DNA from: JBBDIO01 sp040880365
GTDB lineage: Bacteria; Chloroflexota; Anaerolineae; Caldilineales; Caldilineaceae
Length of the DNA: 25,503 bases
Assembly (NCBI GenBank): GCA_040880365.1
Contig: JBBDIO010000160.1
Span: forward strand, 1-25,503
Reading direction: 5' to 3'
Position numbers and translations under genes: made by a program. Below are positions 15,277 to 22,871 of the stretch, piece after piece. The stretch's first letter is position 1, and each line of letters starts with the position of its first letter. Below the pieces are notes generated by a model, which was not told the origin of the DNA, did not search any database, and worked only from the letters and a program-made list of their open reading frames with translations.

Positions 15277-15300
15277 CCGGCTGAGCGGTTTTCTCACAAT

Positions 15301-16878
15301 ATGAAGGAAGACATTTTTTTGAGCGATCTTCAAGTTGACCCGAAACTAATGGACCTGCGCGAGCGCAAATCTCTCGCCAAGCTGGGCGGCGGCGAAGAGC
15401 GCATTGCGCGCCAACACGCTCAGGGTCGCATGACGGCCCGCGAGCGGCTGGAATTGCTGCTCGACAAAGGCAGCTTTCGCGAAATGGACGTGTTTGTCAC
15501 CCACAACTGCAACGATTTCGGCCTGGCCGATCAGAAGATTCCCGGCGACGGGGTGGTGACCGGCTATGGCACCATCAACAGTCGTCTGGTCTATGTCTAT
15601 TCCCAGGATTTTACAGTCTTTGGCGGCAGCGTCAGCCTTACCCACGCCCGCAAGATTACCAAGATCATGGACATGGCGATGAAAAACGGCGCGCCCATCA
15701 TCGGGGTCAACGATTCCGGCGGCGCGCGCATCCAGGAAGGCGTCATGAGCCTGGCCGGTTATGCCGAAATTTTCTATCGCAATGTGCTGGCTTCGGGCGT
15801 GGTGCCCCAAATCAGCCTGATCATGGGTCCGTGCGCGGGCGGCGCAGTCTATAGCCCCGCCATCACCGATTTCGTGGTCATGGTCAAAGATACCAGCCAC
15901 ATGTTTGTCACCGGCCCCGACGTGATCAAGACCGTGACCCATGAAGACGTCACATTCGAAGAGCTGGGCGGCGCGTCGGTCCATGCCAGCCAGTCGGGCG
16001 TTGCCCATTTCGCCGCCGAAAACGAAGAGGATGCCCTCTTTCTGGTGCAGCAACTGGTGGGCTATCTCCCCAACAACAACATGGAAGATCCCCCGGCCGC
16101 GCCCATCCAGGATGACCCCCTGCGCCAGGATGCCGACCTGGATACCATTGTGCCCGACAATGCCAACCGCCCCTATGACATGAAAATCATCATCAAGAAA
16201 ATTGTGGATGATGGTCAGTTTCTCGAAGTGCACGAGCATTGGGCAACCAACATTCTGGTGGGTTTTGCCCGCCTGGGTGGGCAGCCCGTGGGCATTGTGG
16301 CGCAACAGCCCGCGGTGCTCGCCGGTGTGCTCGATGTCGATGCCAGCCAGAAGGCCGCGCGCTTCGTGCGCTTCTGCGATGCCTTCAACATCCCCCTGAT
16401 TGTGCTGGAAGATGTGCCGGGCTTTATGCCGGGGCTGAACCAGGAACACGGCGGCATCATCCGCCACGGCGCCAAATTGCTCTATGCCTTTGCCGAAGCC
16501 ACCGTGCCCAAGCTCACCGTCATTGTGCGCAAAGCCTATGGCGGGGCCTATTGTGTCATGAACCCCCGCCACGTGGGCGCCGATCTGGTTCTGGCCTGGC
16601 CCAGCGCCGAAATCGCCGTCATGGGGCCCGAAGGCGCAGTCAGTGTCATCTTCCGCCGGGAATTGGCTCAGGCCGAGGAACCCGAAAAGCGCAAAGCCGA
16701 ATTGGTAGAAGATTATCGCACCCGCTTCGCCAATCCCTATATCGCAGCTTCCGAAGGCTTCATCGATAATGTGATCGAGCCGCAGGAAACGCGCCCGCGG
16801 CTCATCAACGCGCTGGAAATGCTCAAAAACAAACAAGGCTCGTTGCCGCCCAAAAAACACGGCAATATTCCGCTCTAG
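15301..16878 (+). CDS. Acyl-CoA carboxylase, carboxyltransferase subunit (PccB/AccD5-like)
   Basis: This 525-residue subunit transfers CO2 from carboxybiotin to an acyl-CoA such as acetyl- or propionyl-CoA. Both crotonase-like halves are present. The N half has GGSVSLTHARKI and the oxyanion region NDSGGARIQEGV...GPCAGGAVYSPA. The C half has DVPGFMPG and KAYGGAYCVMNPRHVGAD...WPSAEIAVMGPEGAV. The residue after AYGGAY, C418, lies where Asp or Ile helps set propionyl- versus acetyl-CoA preference in actinobacterial homologues. The frame is open upstream through the 13-bp repeats, but homology begins near the ATG at 15301. A TTG at 15319, preceded by AAGGAAG, is a serious alternative start (519 residues). 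The gene is followed by an unknown gene, biotin carboxylase and biotin carrier on the same strand. Confidence 0.93.
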   Translation: MKEDIFLSDLQVDPKLMDLRERKSLAKLGGGEERIARQHAQGRMTARERLELLLDKGSFREMDVFVTHNCNDFGLADQKIPGDGVVTGYGTINSRLVYVYSQDFTVFGGSVSLTHARKITKIMDMAMKNGAPIIGVNDSGGARIQEGVMSLAGYAEIFYRNVLASGVVPQISLIMGPCAGGAVYSPAITDFVVMVKDTSHMFVTGPDVIKTVTHEDVTFEELGGASVHASQSGVAHFAAENEEDALFLVQQLVGYLPNNNMEDPPAAPIQDDPLRQDADLDTIVPDNANRPYDMKIIIKKIVDDGQFLEVHEHWATNILVGFARLGGQPVGIVAQQPAVLAGVLDVDASQKAARFVRFCDAFNIPLIVLEDVPGFMPGLNQEHGGIIRHGAKLLYAFAEATVPKLTVIVRKAYGGAYCVMNPRHVGADLVLAWPSAEIAVMGPEGAVSVIFRRELAQAEEPEKRKAELVEDYRTRFANPYIAASEGFIDNVIEPQETRPRLINALEMLKNKQGSLPPKKHGNIPL

Positions 16879-16899
16879 CCGCACAAAGAGCGCGACAGG

Positions 16900-16929
16900 C
16901 ACACGCGCAGAGACCACACGCGCAGAGAC
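16900..16929 (+). repeat. 15-bp perfect tandem duplication
   Basis: CACACGCGCAGAGAC occurs twice in a row (16900-16914, 16915-16929), flanked on both sides by GACAGGCAC. It fills the 67-bp gap between the carboxyltransferase gene and the unknown gene at 16946, and no ribosome binding site is visible there. Confidence 0.9.
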
Positions 16930-16945
16930 ACAGACAGGCACGCAC

Positions 16946-17521
16946 ATGGCGCTTACCGAGATAGAATTCGATCTGCCGGCCCAACAATTCGAGCTATTGG
17001 GCTATCCTGCTCTGCAACAGGGCCAGGTACTCACCGTGGTGCTGGAAAGCAGCGTCTTGCTGCCCGACCCGGCCTCGGAAAACTGGTTCACAGTGCAGCC
17101 CGAACGCCTGTCGCCGCGCCTGGTGCATGTGGGCCACAGTCAATATGCCTTCAGCGGCCCGATCATCAGCGCCGATCTCATGAACGACGACGGCGTGGAT
17201 TCGGCGGCGTTGCAGGTGCGTTGCGACGATGTGCCGGTGCGGATCCTGTGTGCGCCCCAGGCCGATGGGCGTTTGCCCTATGGCACATGGGAAACGCGCA
17301 CCATTTCCGGCGTCGCACGCCTCTATGGCGTGGCCGAAGAGGACTATTCCGTGGGCGTGGGTGAATCCATTGATGTCACGCTCTGGCACTTTCGGCGGCT
17401 TGTGCTGCAACCGGGCGATGCGCTCTTTGGGCAATGGCACGCGACCGATGCGCTGCCGCCCACGCCATTTGGGTTCGACCGGATCGTGGTCACCGCGCAC
17501 ATCCATCGCAATATTATCTAG
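16946..17521 (+). CDS. Unknown 191-residue protein inside the acyl-CoA carboxylase operon
   Basis: The family is not recognised. The sequence is soluble-looking, without signal peptide or membrane segment, and predicted by eye to be mostly beta strand. It has conserved-looking blocks such as FDLPAQQFELLGYPALQQGQVLTVVLESSVLLPDP (about 8-42), GPIISADLMNDDGVDSAALQVRCDD and a C-terminal FGFDRIVVTAHIHRNII. Two cysteines (about 92 and 101) are not in a metal motif. It starts at an ATG without a clear ribosome binding site, 67 bases after the carboxyltransferase and 107 bases before biotin carboxylase. The position suggests an accessory, assembly or regulatory role in the carboxylase, but this is inference from context only. 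Confidence 0.7.
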   Translation: MALTEIEFDLPAQQFELLGYPALQQGQVLTVVLESSVLLPDPASENWFTVQPERLSPRLVHVGHSQYAFSGPIISADLMNDDGVDSAALQVRCDDVPVRILCAPQADGRLPYGTWETRTISGVARLYGVAEEDYSVGVGESIDVTLWHFRRLVLQPGDALFGQWHATDALPPTPFGFDRIVVTAHIHRNII

Positions 17522-17628
17522 CGCCTAAAACCCGGAGGCCGGACGCCATTCGAGGCCGTCATGCGCGGTCACCAATCGGGATCGAAGCCAATGCACCCAC
17601 TGCCAAAACACCAACTGGAATTATTCTA

Positions 17629-19142
17629 ATGTTCAAAAAGGTATTAGTCGCCAATCGTGGCGAGATCGCAGTCCGTGTCTTGCGTGCCTGCGAAGAGCGC
17701 GGTATCTCTACCGTGGCGGTCTTTTCCGAAGTGGATCGCTCGGCCTTGCATGTGCGCTATGCCGACGAGGCCTATTGCATCGGCCCGGCGCCCAGCCGGG
17801 AAAGCTATCTCTGCATCGATAAAATCATTGATGTCGCGCGGCGCGCCGAAGTCGATGCGATTCACCCCGGCTATGGCTTTCTTTCGGAAAATGCCGAATT
17901 CGCCGCGGCCTGTGTCGATGCGGGCATTACATTCATCGGCCCCCGCGCCGATGCCATCGAGCGCATGGGCGACAAGATCACCGCGCGCGCGATGGTCGCC
18001 CAGCGCAACGTGCCGCTGTTGCCCGGCTCGCCGGCGGGTCTACACGACGACGAACTGGCCCAGCTTGCCGAAGAAATCGGCTATCCCATCATGGTCAAAG
18101 CCAGCGCGGGCGGCGGCGGCAAAGGGATGCGCATTGTCGAAGCGCCCGCCGATTTCCGCGACGCACTAGACGCGGCCCGCCGCGAGGCCGACAACGCCTT
18201 TGGCAATTCCGAAGTCTACATCGAAAAGATGATCCCCAACGCCCGTCATATCGAAATTCAGATATTGGCCGACAGCCACGGCAACACCATCCACCTGGGC
18301 GAACGCGAATGTTCCATCCAGCGCCGCCACCAGAAACTCATCGAAGAATCGCCCAGCGTCGCAGTCGAAGATACACTGCGCGAAGAAATGGGGCGGGTTG
18401 CGATTGCTGCCGCCGAATCGGTAGACTATATCAACGCCGGCACCATCGAATTTCTCTTCGACAGCCGCGATAACAAATACTACTTCCTGGAAATGAACAC
18501 CCGGCTCCAGGTCGAACATCCGGTCACAGAACTGGTGACAGGTGTGGACATTGTCAAGGAGCAAATCGCGATTGCTGCCGGGCGGCGGATGCGCTATCGC
18601 CAGGAAAATATTGTGCCCAAAGGCTGGTCTATTGAATGTCGGGTCACCGCCGAAGATCCGTTCAATAACTTCCTGCCCAGCACCGGCACCGTGGTCTATC
18701 TCCAGGAACCGACCGGCCCCGGCGTGCGCGTCGAAAGTGCGCTCTACCGCGGCATGGAAGTCTCGCTCTACTATGACCCTATGGTCGCCAAGCTGATTGT
18801 GTGGGGCGAAACCCGCGCCGAGGCCATTTTGCGTATGCGGCGCGCGCTCAACGAATATCGCATCGGCGGCATCAAGACTTCCATCCCCTTCCACCAGGAG
18901 ATCATGGACAGCACCGAGTTTATCTGGGGCACGTTCGATACCGGCTTTCTGAGCCGTCGTCGCCTGGATCGCAACACCAAACGCACCCAGGAACACGAAC
19001 GCGTCGCCGCGCTGGCCGCGGCCCTCATCGCCCACGAAGAAGACCGCCAGGCGGTGCACATCGGCAAACAGAATCACCGAGAACCCGCGGGCACGGGCAA
19101 CTGGAAACGCGCCGGCCGGATGCGGGCCACAGGAGGTCGCTG

Positions 19143-19146
<4 letters not shown>
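17629..19146 (+). CDS. accC: Acyl-CoA carboxylase, biotin carboxylase subunit
   Basis: This 505-residue subunit carboxylates biotin on the carrier protein using ATP and bicarbonate. It has the N-terminal KKVLVANRGEIAVRV, the ATP-grasp glycine loop GGGGKGM (161-167) with K116 and K157, and catalytic-site residues E274, E288, N290 and R292 (FLEMNTRLQVEHP). Most of these positions coincide with E. coli AccC numbering. The last 50 residues are an Arg/His-rich tail beyond the biotin carboxylase C-domain. The frame is open upstream to 17434, but homology begins exactly at the ATG at 17629. The gene ends by overlapping the carrier start (GGTGA at 19142-19146), so translation is coupled. Whether the complex acts on acetyl-CoA, propionyl-CoA or both is open. 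Confidence 0.95.
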
Positions 19147-19637
<491 letters not shown>

Positions 19638-19697
19638 CCTTGCGGAAATAACCGGGCGGGCATGATCGTGCCGGAATAGGCACCCCACAACAACCAG

Positions 19698-19736
19698 AAA
19701 TGCCCGCCGCGGTTCAAAGCCTCGGCGGGCATTTTT
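19698..19736. terminator. Bidirectional intrinsic terminator after the carboxylase operon
   Basis: AAATGCCCGCCG (19698-19709) pairs with CGGCGGGCATTT (19723-19734) around a 13-base loop, followed by TT to complete a T5 run. It lies between two convergent genes and ends 4 bases before the stop of the minus-strand gene at 19740, so it probably serves both. Confidence 0.88.
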
Positions 19737-19739
19737 CGT

Positions 19740-20228
19740 CTATAGCGCGCCGTTTTCAGTTTGTCGCAACGCCCGCAAATGCCCAGTTTGCCAGGTGCGC
19801 TCCACTGCGACCGCGGCATCCGCATCTTCAGGGTTGGCCGCGCGGTGCACGGCCTGGAGCGCATAGAGCGACCCGCCAATCGCATGGGTGACAACATGCG
19901 CAGTCGCCACGGCCTGCCCTGCCGCACGCGCCGCCGACCGCGCCGGAGAGTCGATACCCACGGCCCGCGCGGCGGCGTGGGCGTCCAGCGACGCCTTGCG
20001 GATGTCTGCCATACGAAACACCCCTGTCGCAATCCACGTCCGACACACCGCCAACGCCTGGCGCGGGCGCACGTCTTGGGGAAACTGCTCCTCGAACCAG
20101 GGCAAAACCCGTTCCGCACAATCCGCCGACCAAATCGCCAAAGTCTTATGGGGCGTATTTTCTATCAATGCATCCAGTTCCGGGTCTTTATAGGTCAGCG
20201 AAAATCTGGATTTAGTCTTCACCATCAT
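19740..20228 (-). CDS. Imm-5-like putative immunity protein
   Basis: This 162-residue, mostly helical, Ala-rich cytosolic protein matches proteins annotated as Imm-5-like putative immunity proteins: HKTLAIWSADCAERVLPWFEEQFPQDVRPRQAL (27-59), ASLDAHAAAR (79-88) and AVATAHVVTHAIGGSLYALQAV (106-127). The assignment is from memory of the family pattern. Immunity proteins neutralise a matching toxin, but no toxin or secretion gene lies nearby, so the role here is unproven. GGAGAGGAG lies about 5 bases upstream of the start; ATG codons at 20228 and 20225 are both possible. Confidence 0.7.
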   Translation of the reverse strand: MMVKTKSRFSLTYKDPELDALIENTPHKTLAIWSADCAERVLPWFEEQFPQDVRPRQALAVCRTWIATGVFRMADIRKASLDAHAAARAVGIDSPARSAARAAGQAVATAHVVTHAIGGSLYALQAVHRAANPEDADAAVAVERTWQTGHLRALRQTENGAL

Positions 20229-20255
20229 GCGTCTCCTCTCCTCTGTCCCGGGTGT

Positions 20256-20348
20256 CTATCCCCTATGTGCCGTGTAGTCGTCGGGCAGGTGGCGCGCCAC
20301 CCATTCCGGCAGAGATTCGCCTCGATTTCGCCCCAGCCACGCCGCGAT
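20256..20348 (-). pseudogene. Possible 30-residue C-terminal gene remnant
   Basis: On the minus strand, between a TAA at 20349-20351 and a TAG at 20256-20258, the frame reads like coding sequence (AAWLGRNRGESLPEWVARH then LPDDY) with GC-rich third positions. There is no start codon with a ribosome binding site, and upstream sequence turns AT-rich. It may be the tail of a lost gene; the family is not recognised and chance cannot be excluded. Confidence 0.25.
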
Positions 20349-20630
20349 TTACCCGCGGATCAAGTTGAATCCTGGCTTAAATTATGGTACGGTTTAGCTT
20401 ACCACCAAAACAAAAGCGACATAAACTGCACGGCTCTGTATACCCATTGAATACTAGCTTTCCTGGTGCATACAGGTATATCAGACTGACAGACCACAGT
20501 GCACACACGACCCGTAGCGCCCATTATCTATGCATTTTCACCCCACCTGCGTCCAGCAAGCGGTCGCGGGCGGTTCTTGCAGTATTCAGCCCCCAACCCG
20601 CAGTCATCTCCAATAATTATCCCACACCAA

Positions 20631-20658
20631 CCTGGATACAAAGTCCTGGATACAAAGT
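20631..20658 (+). repeat. 14-bp perfect tandem duplication
   Basis: CCTGGATACAAAGT occurs twice directly (20631-20644, 20645-20658). It ends at the ribosome binding site GAGGTG (20659-20664) of the aldolase gene. Confidence 0.9.
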
Positions 20659-20668
20659 GAGGTGCAAA

Positions 20669-21577
20669 TTGAGCAACAGCAAACCCATGCGTGGCATCTA
20701 TACAATTCCGGCTACCCCGTTCGATGAACAATACGCCATTGATGAAGCAGGCTTGCGGCAAATTATCGATTTTTGTATTGGCTGCGGCGCGCACGGGCTG
20801 GTCTATCCGGTCAACGCCAGCGGCTTTTCTACCCTGAGCGACGCCGAGCGCATCCACGCCTCGCGCATTGTGGTGGAACAATGTGCAGGCCGCATCCCGG
20901 TGGTGATCGGCGTGCAGGGCGTGTGCAAGGAACACGCCGTCACCTTTGCCCGCGAAGCCAAAGCCATGCAGGCCGATGCCGTCATCGCCATGACGCCCTA
21001 CATCAACAAAGTCTCGAACGAAGAGCTGATCACAGACTATTTCCAGGGCATTTCCCAGGCCGCGCAACTGCCCGTCTTTATCCAAAACCACAGCGTAGGC
21101 TCCGAGCTTTCGGTGAGCCTGATGGCGCGCCTCCTTGCCCAGGTCGAGCATGTGAAATACATCAAGGAAGAAACCTATCCCGTCACCCACAAACTCAGTC
21201 AGATTCTGGAAGCGGCGGGCGACAATGTACACGGCGTCTTTGGCGGCGCGGGCGGGCGGTACTTGCTGCTGGAACATCCGCGCGGGGTGGCGGGGCAAAT
21301 GCCCGGCTGTCAGGTGACCGATGTTGTGGTGGCGCTCTGGGATGCGCTGGAAGCGGGCGACCGCGCCAAAGCCAAACAAATCCACGGCAGCATGTCGGCG
21401 CTCTTTGCCTTTGAAGAACAGGCCAAAGGCTTGGCCTATAAAGAAATTCTGCGCCGCCGGGGGGTCATCGCGTCTGGCCGCACCCGCAACATGGTCGATT
21501 CGCTGGATGCCCAGGATCACCAGGCGCTGGACGAAATTCTCCGCGATCTGGAACCGCTTTTTACCTGGCACGCCTGA
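20669..21577 (+). CDS. DapA/N-acetylneuraminate lyase family class I aldolase
   Basis: This is a 302-residue TIM-barrel enzyme of the dihydrodipicolinate synthase family, which forms a Schiff base with a keto-acid substrate. K166 (HVKYIKEE) is the Schiff-base lysine and Y111 (MTPYINKVSNEEL) the catalytic tyrosine. The Thr-Thr pair that binds the keto acid in true DapA (GTTGE) is replaced by VNASGF (48-53), so this is not a lysine-pathway DapA. It may cleave or make a 2-keto-3-deoxy sugar acid or similar compound. The TTG at 20669 is 4 bases after GAGGTG; the ATG at 20687 (296 residues) is the alternative. The enolase-superfamily gene follows after 76 bases, consistent with one pathway: dehydratase first, aldolase second. 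Confidence 0.85.
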   Translation: MSNSKPMRGIYTIPATPFDEQYAIDEAGLRQIIDFCIGCGAHGLVYPVNASGFSTLSDAERIHASRIVVEQCAGRIPVVIGVQGVCKEHAVTFAREAKAMQADAVIAMTPYINKVSNEELITDYFQGISQAAQLPVFIQNHSVGSELSVSLMARLLAQVEHVKYIKEETYPVTHKLSQILEAAGDNVHGVFGGAGGRYLLLEHPRGVAGQMPGCQVTDVVVALWDALEAGDRAKAKQIHGSMSALFAFEEQAKGLAYKEILRRRGVIASGRTRNMVDSLDAQDHQALDEILRDLEPLFTWHA

Positions 21578-21584
21578 TTTTTCT

Positions 21585-21620
21585 GCTGCATCTTATGGTT
21601 GTATCTTCTGGCTGCATCGT
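21585..21620 (+). repeat. Degenerate 13-bp tandem repeat, about 2.7 copies
   Basis: GCTGCATCTTATG (21585-21597), GTTGTATCTTCTG (21598-21610) and GCTGCATCGT (21611-21620) follow one another in the gap between the aldolase and dehydratase genes. Confidence 0.6.
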
Positions 21621-21653
21621 CCCGCCCTATAGTCTGGAAAGGCGAGCTTCTGT

Positions 21654-22751
21654 ATGAAAATTACTGCTATCGAAAGCCAACGTGTCCGCGTCAATCAACG
21701 CGGCGACTGGGTTTTTGTGCTTGTCCACACCGATGCAGGGTTGACGGGCATCGGCGAAGCCAGCCACAGCAGCAACGATGCCGTCTGTTTTTTGGTGCTG
21801 GATCAGTTCAACCAACAACTGATGGGCAAAGACCCCCGCCAGATCGCGGCCATCCGCCAGTTGTTGCGCAAAGTCGATGGCGGCCGCGTCTACAACACGG
21901 CGCTCAGTGCCGTAGAGCAGGCGCTCTGGGATATCCTGGGACAGCATCTGGAAACGCCCGTCCATGCTCTCTTTGGCGGCGCGGTGCGCGACCGGCTCCG
22001 TCTCTATGCCAATATCAATCGCCACGTGCGCGACCGTTCGCCCGCAGGCTTTGCACAGGCCGCGCACCAGGCAGTCGCCGAAGGCTTCACGGCGATCAAG
22101 CTTGCGCCCTTCGACGAACTGCGCGCCGCCGATCACACCCGCACAGGCCCCCAGGCGGCCTGGCGACCGGGCGTGGAACGCGTGCGCGCGGTGCGCAAGG
22201 CGATTGGCGACACCGTGGAATTGGCCGTCGATTGTCATGGGCGCATGGAGCTTTCCGAAGCCATTATCGTGGGGCAGGAACTGGGCGACTGCAATCTCTT
22301 CTGGTATGAAGAGGCCGTGCGCCACACCCAACCCAGTGATCTGCAACGGCTGACCCAGGCCGTGCCCATGCCCACGGCCTCCACCGAAAGCATCTTCGGT
22401 ATCCTCGCCTATCGCCCCTTTCTGGTCGAGCGCGTGGTCGATGTCATCATGCCCGATGTAAAGCATTGCGGCGGCCTGCTCGAACTGGCAGAAATCGCCG
22501 CGGCTGCACGTATGCACGGCATTCTGGTTGCGCCCCACAACCCCGCCGGACCGCTCTCCACCGCCGCCACCGCCCAGGTTGTCAGCACCATCAACAACTT
22601 CTACATCCTGGAATATGCGTGGGGCGAAGTCGACTGGCGCGCCTCGCTGCTGGAACCGGCGGAACGCATCGAAGACGGCTATCTGATTCTCTCCCAGGCG
22701 CCGGGGTTGGGCCATCGCCTCAATCCCGAAGCCGTGGCGGTACACAGCTAG
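21654..22751 (+). CDS. Enolase-superfamily dehydratase, D-galactonate dehydratase-like
   Basis: This 365-residue protein has the capping N-domain (1-115) and the TIM barrel of the mandelate racemase/muconate lactonizing family, which abstracts a proton next to a carboxylate with Mg2+. D193 and H195 (AVDCHGRM), E219 (WYEEAV), E245 (STESIFG), H295 (APHNPAGP) and E320 (ILEYAW) correspond to E. coli DgoD D183, H185, E209, E235, H285 and E310, all with the same offset of 10. K149 lies on the second barrel strand. An acid-sugar dehydratase is therefore likely, though the exact sugar acid is not determined. AAAGGCGAG lies about 10 bases upstream of the ATG. It probably forms an operon with the preceding aldolase. 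Confidence 0.87.
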   Translation: MKITAIESQRVRVNQRGDWVFVLVHTDAGLTGIGEASHSSNDAVCFLVLDQFNQQLMGKDPRQIAAIRQLLRKVDGGRVYNTALSAVEQALWDILGQHLETPVHALFGGAVRDRLRLYANINRHVRDRSPAGFAQAAHQAVAEGFTAIKLAPFDELRAADHTRTGPQAAWRPGVERVRAVRKAIGDTVELAVDCHGRMELSEAIIVGQELGDCNLFWYEEAVRHTQPSDLQRLTQAVPMPTASTESIFGILAYRPFLVERVVDVIMPDVKHCGGLLELAEIAAAARMHGILVAPHNPAGPLSTAATAQVVSTINNFYILEYAWGEVDWRASLLEPAERIEDGYLILSQAPGLGHRLNPEAVAVHS

Positions 22752-22757
22752 ACCCAT

Positions 22758-22777
22758 GTCACGCCAGGAGACGTGAC
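22758..22777. promoter_or_regulatory. Inverted repeat GTCACG/CGTGAC in the gap before the binding-protein gene
   Basis: Arms of six bases (22758-22763, 22772-22777) are separated by 8 bases, just after the dehydratase stop. No T-run follows, so an operator or weak RNA hairpin is as likely as a terminator. Confidence 0.25.
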
Positions 22778-22871
22778 CTACGACAAATACAAACTTCAAC
22801 TTAACTAAGCACTAGACAGTATCTGCTCCCCGATTTTTCATACAACTTTCAAGCAACCAAGGAGGAATGTC

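Larger units (their letters stand above)
14816..15300. other. 485-bp intergenic region upstream of the acyl-CoA carboxylase genes
   Basis: No gene or RNA is supported here. It contains two 13-bp period repeats (14947-14972 and 15186-15276). A weak promoter-like pair, TTGGGT (15005-15010) and TAGACT (15029-15034) with an 18-base spacer, could drive the carboxylase genes. A stretch at about 15038-15062 looks superficially like the 5' end of tmRNA, but no 3' half exists. Confidence 0.45.
20229..20668. other. 440-bp divergent intergenic region
   Basis: It separates the immunity-like gene from the aldolase gene. The left part holds a possible gene remnant (20256-20348) with the perfect palindrome GGTGGCGCGCCACC (20288-20301). 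The right part is AT-richer, with weak promoter-like TTGAAT (20447-20452) and CATACA (20469-20474) and a 14-bp tandem duplication (20631-20658). The plus-strand frame is open from 20384, but the stretch before 20657 has no protein-like character. Confidence 0.4.

Noticed and set aside
15076..15300. N-terminal extension of the carboxyltransferase through the 13-bp repeats
   Set aside because: The in-frame translation would be a 13-residue repeat (VPRFCATFLCHVS); family homology begins at or just after the ATG at 15301.
17434..17628. N-terminal extension of biotin carboxylase
   Set aside because: It overlaps the end of the unknown gene in another frame and homology starts exactly at the ATG at 17629.
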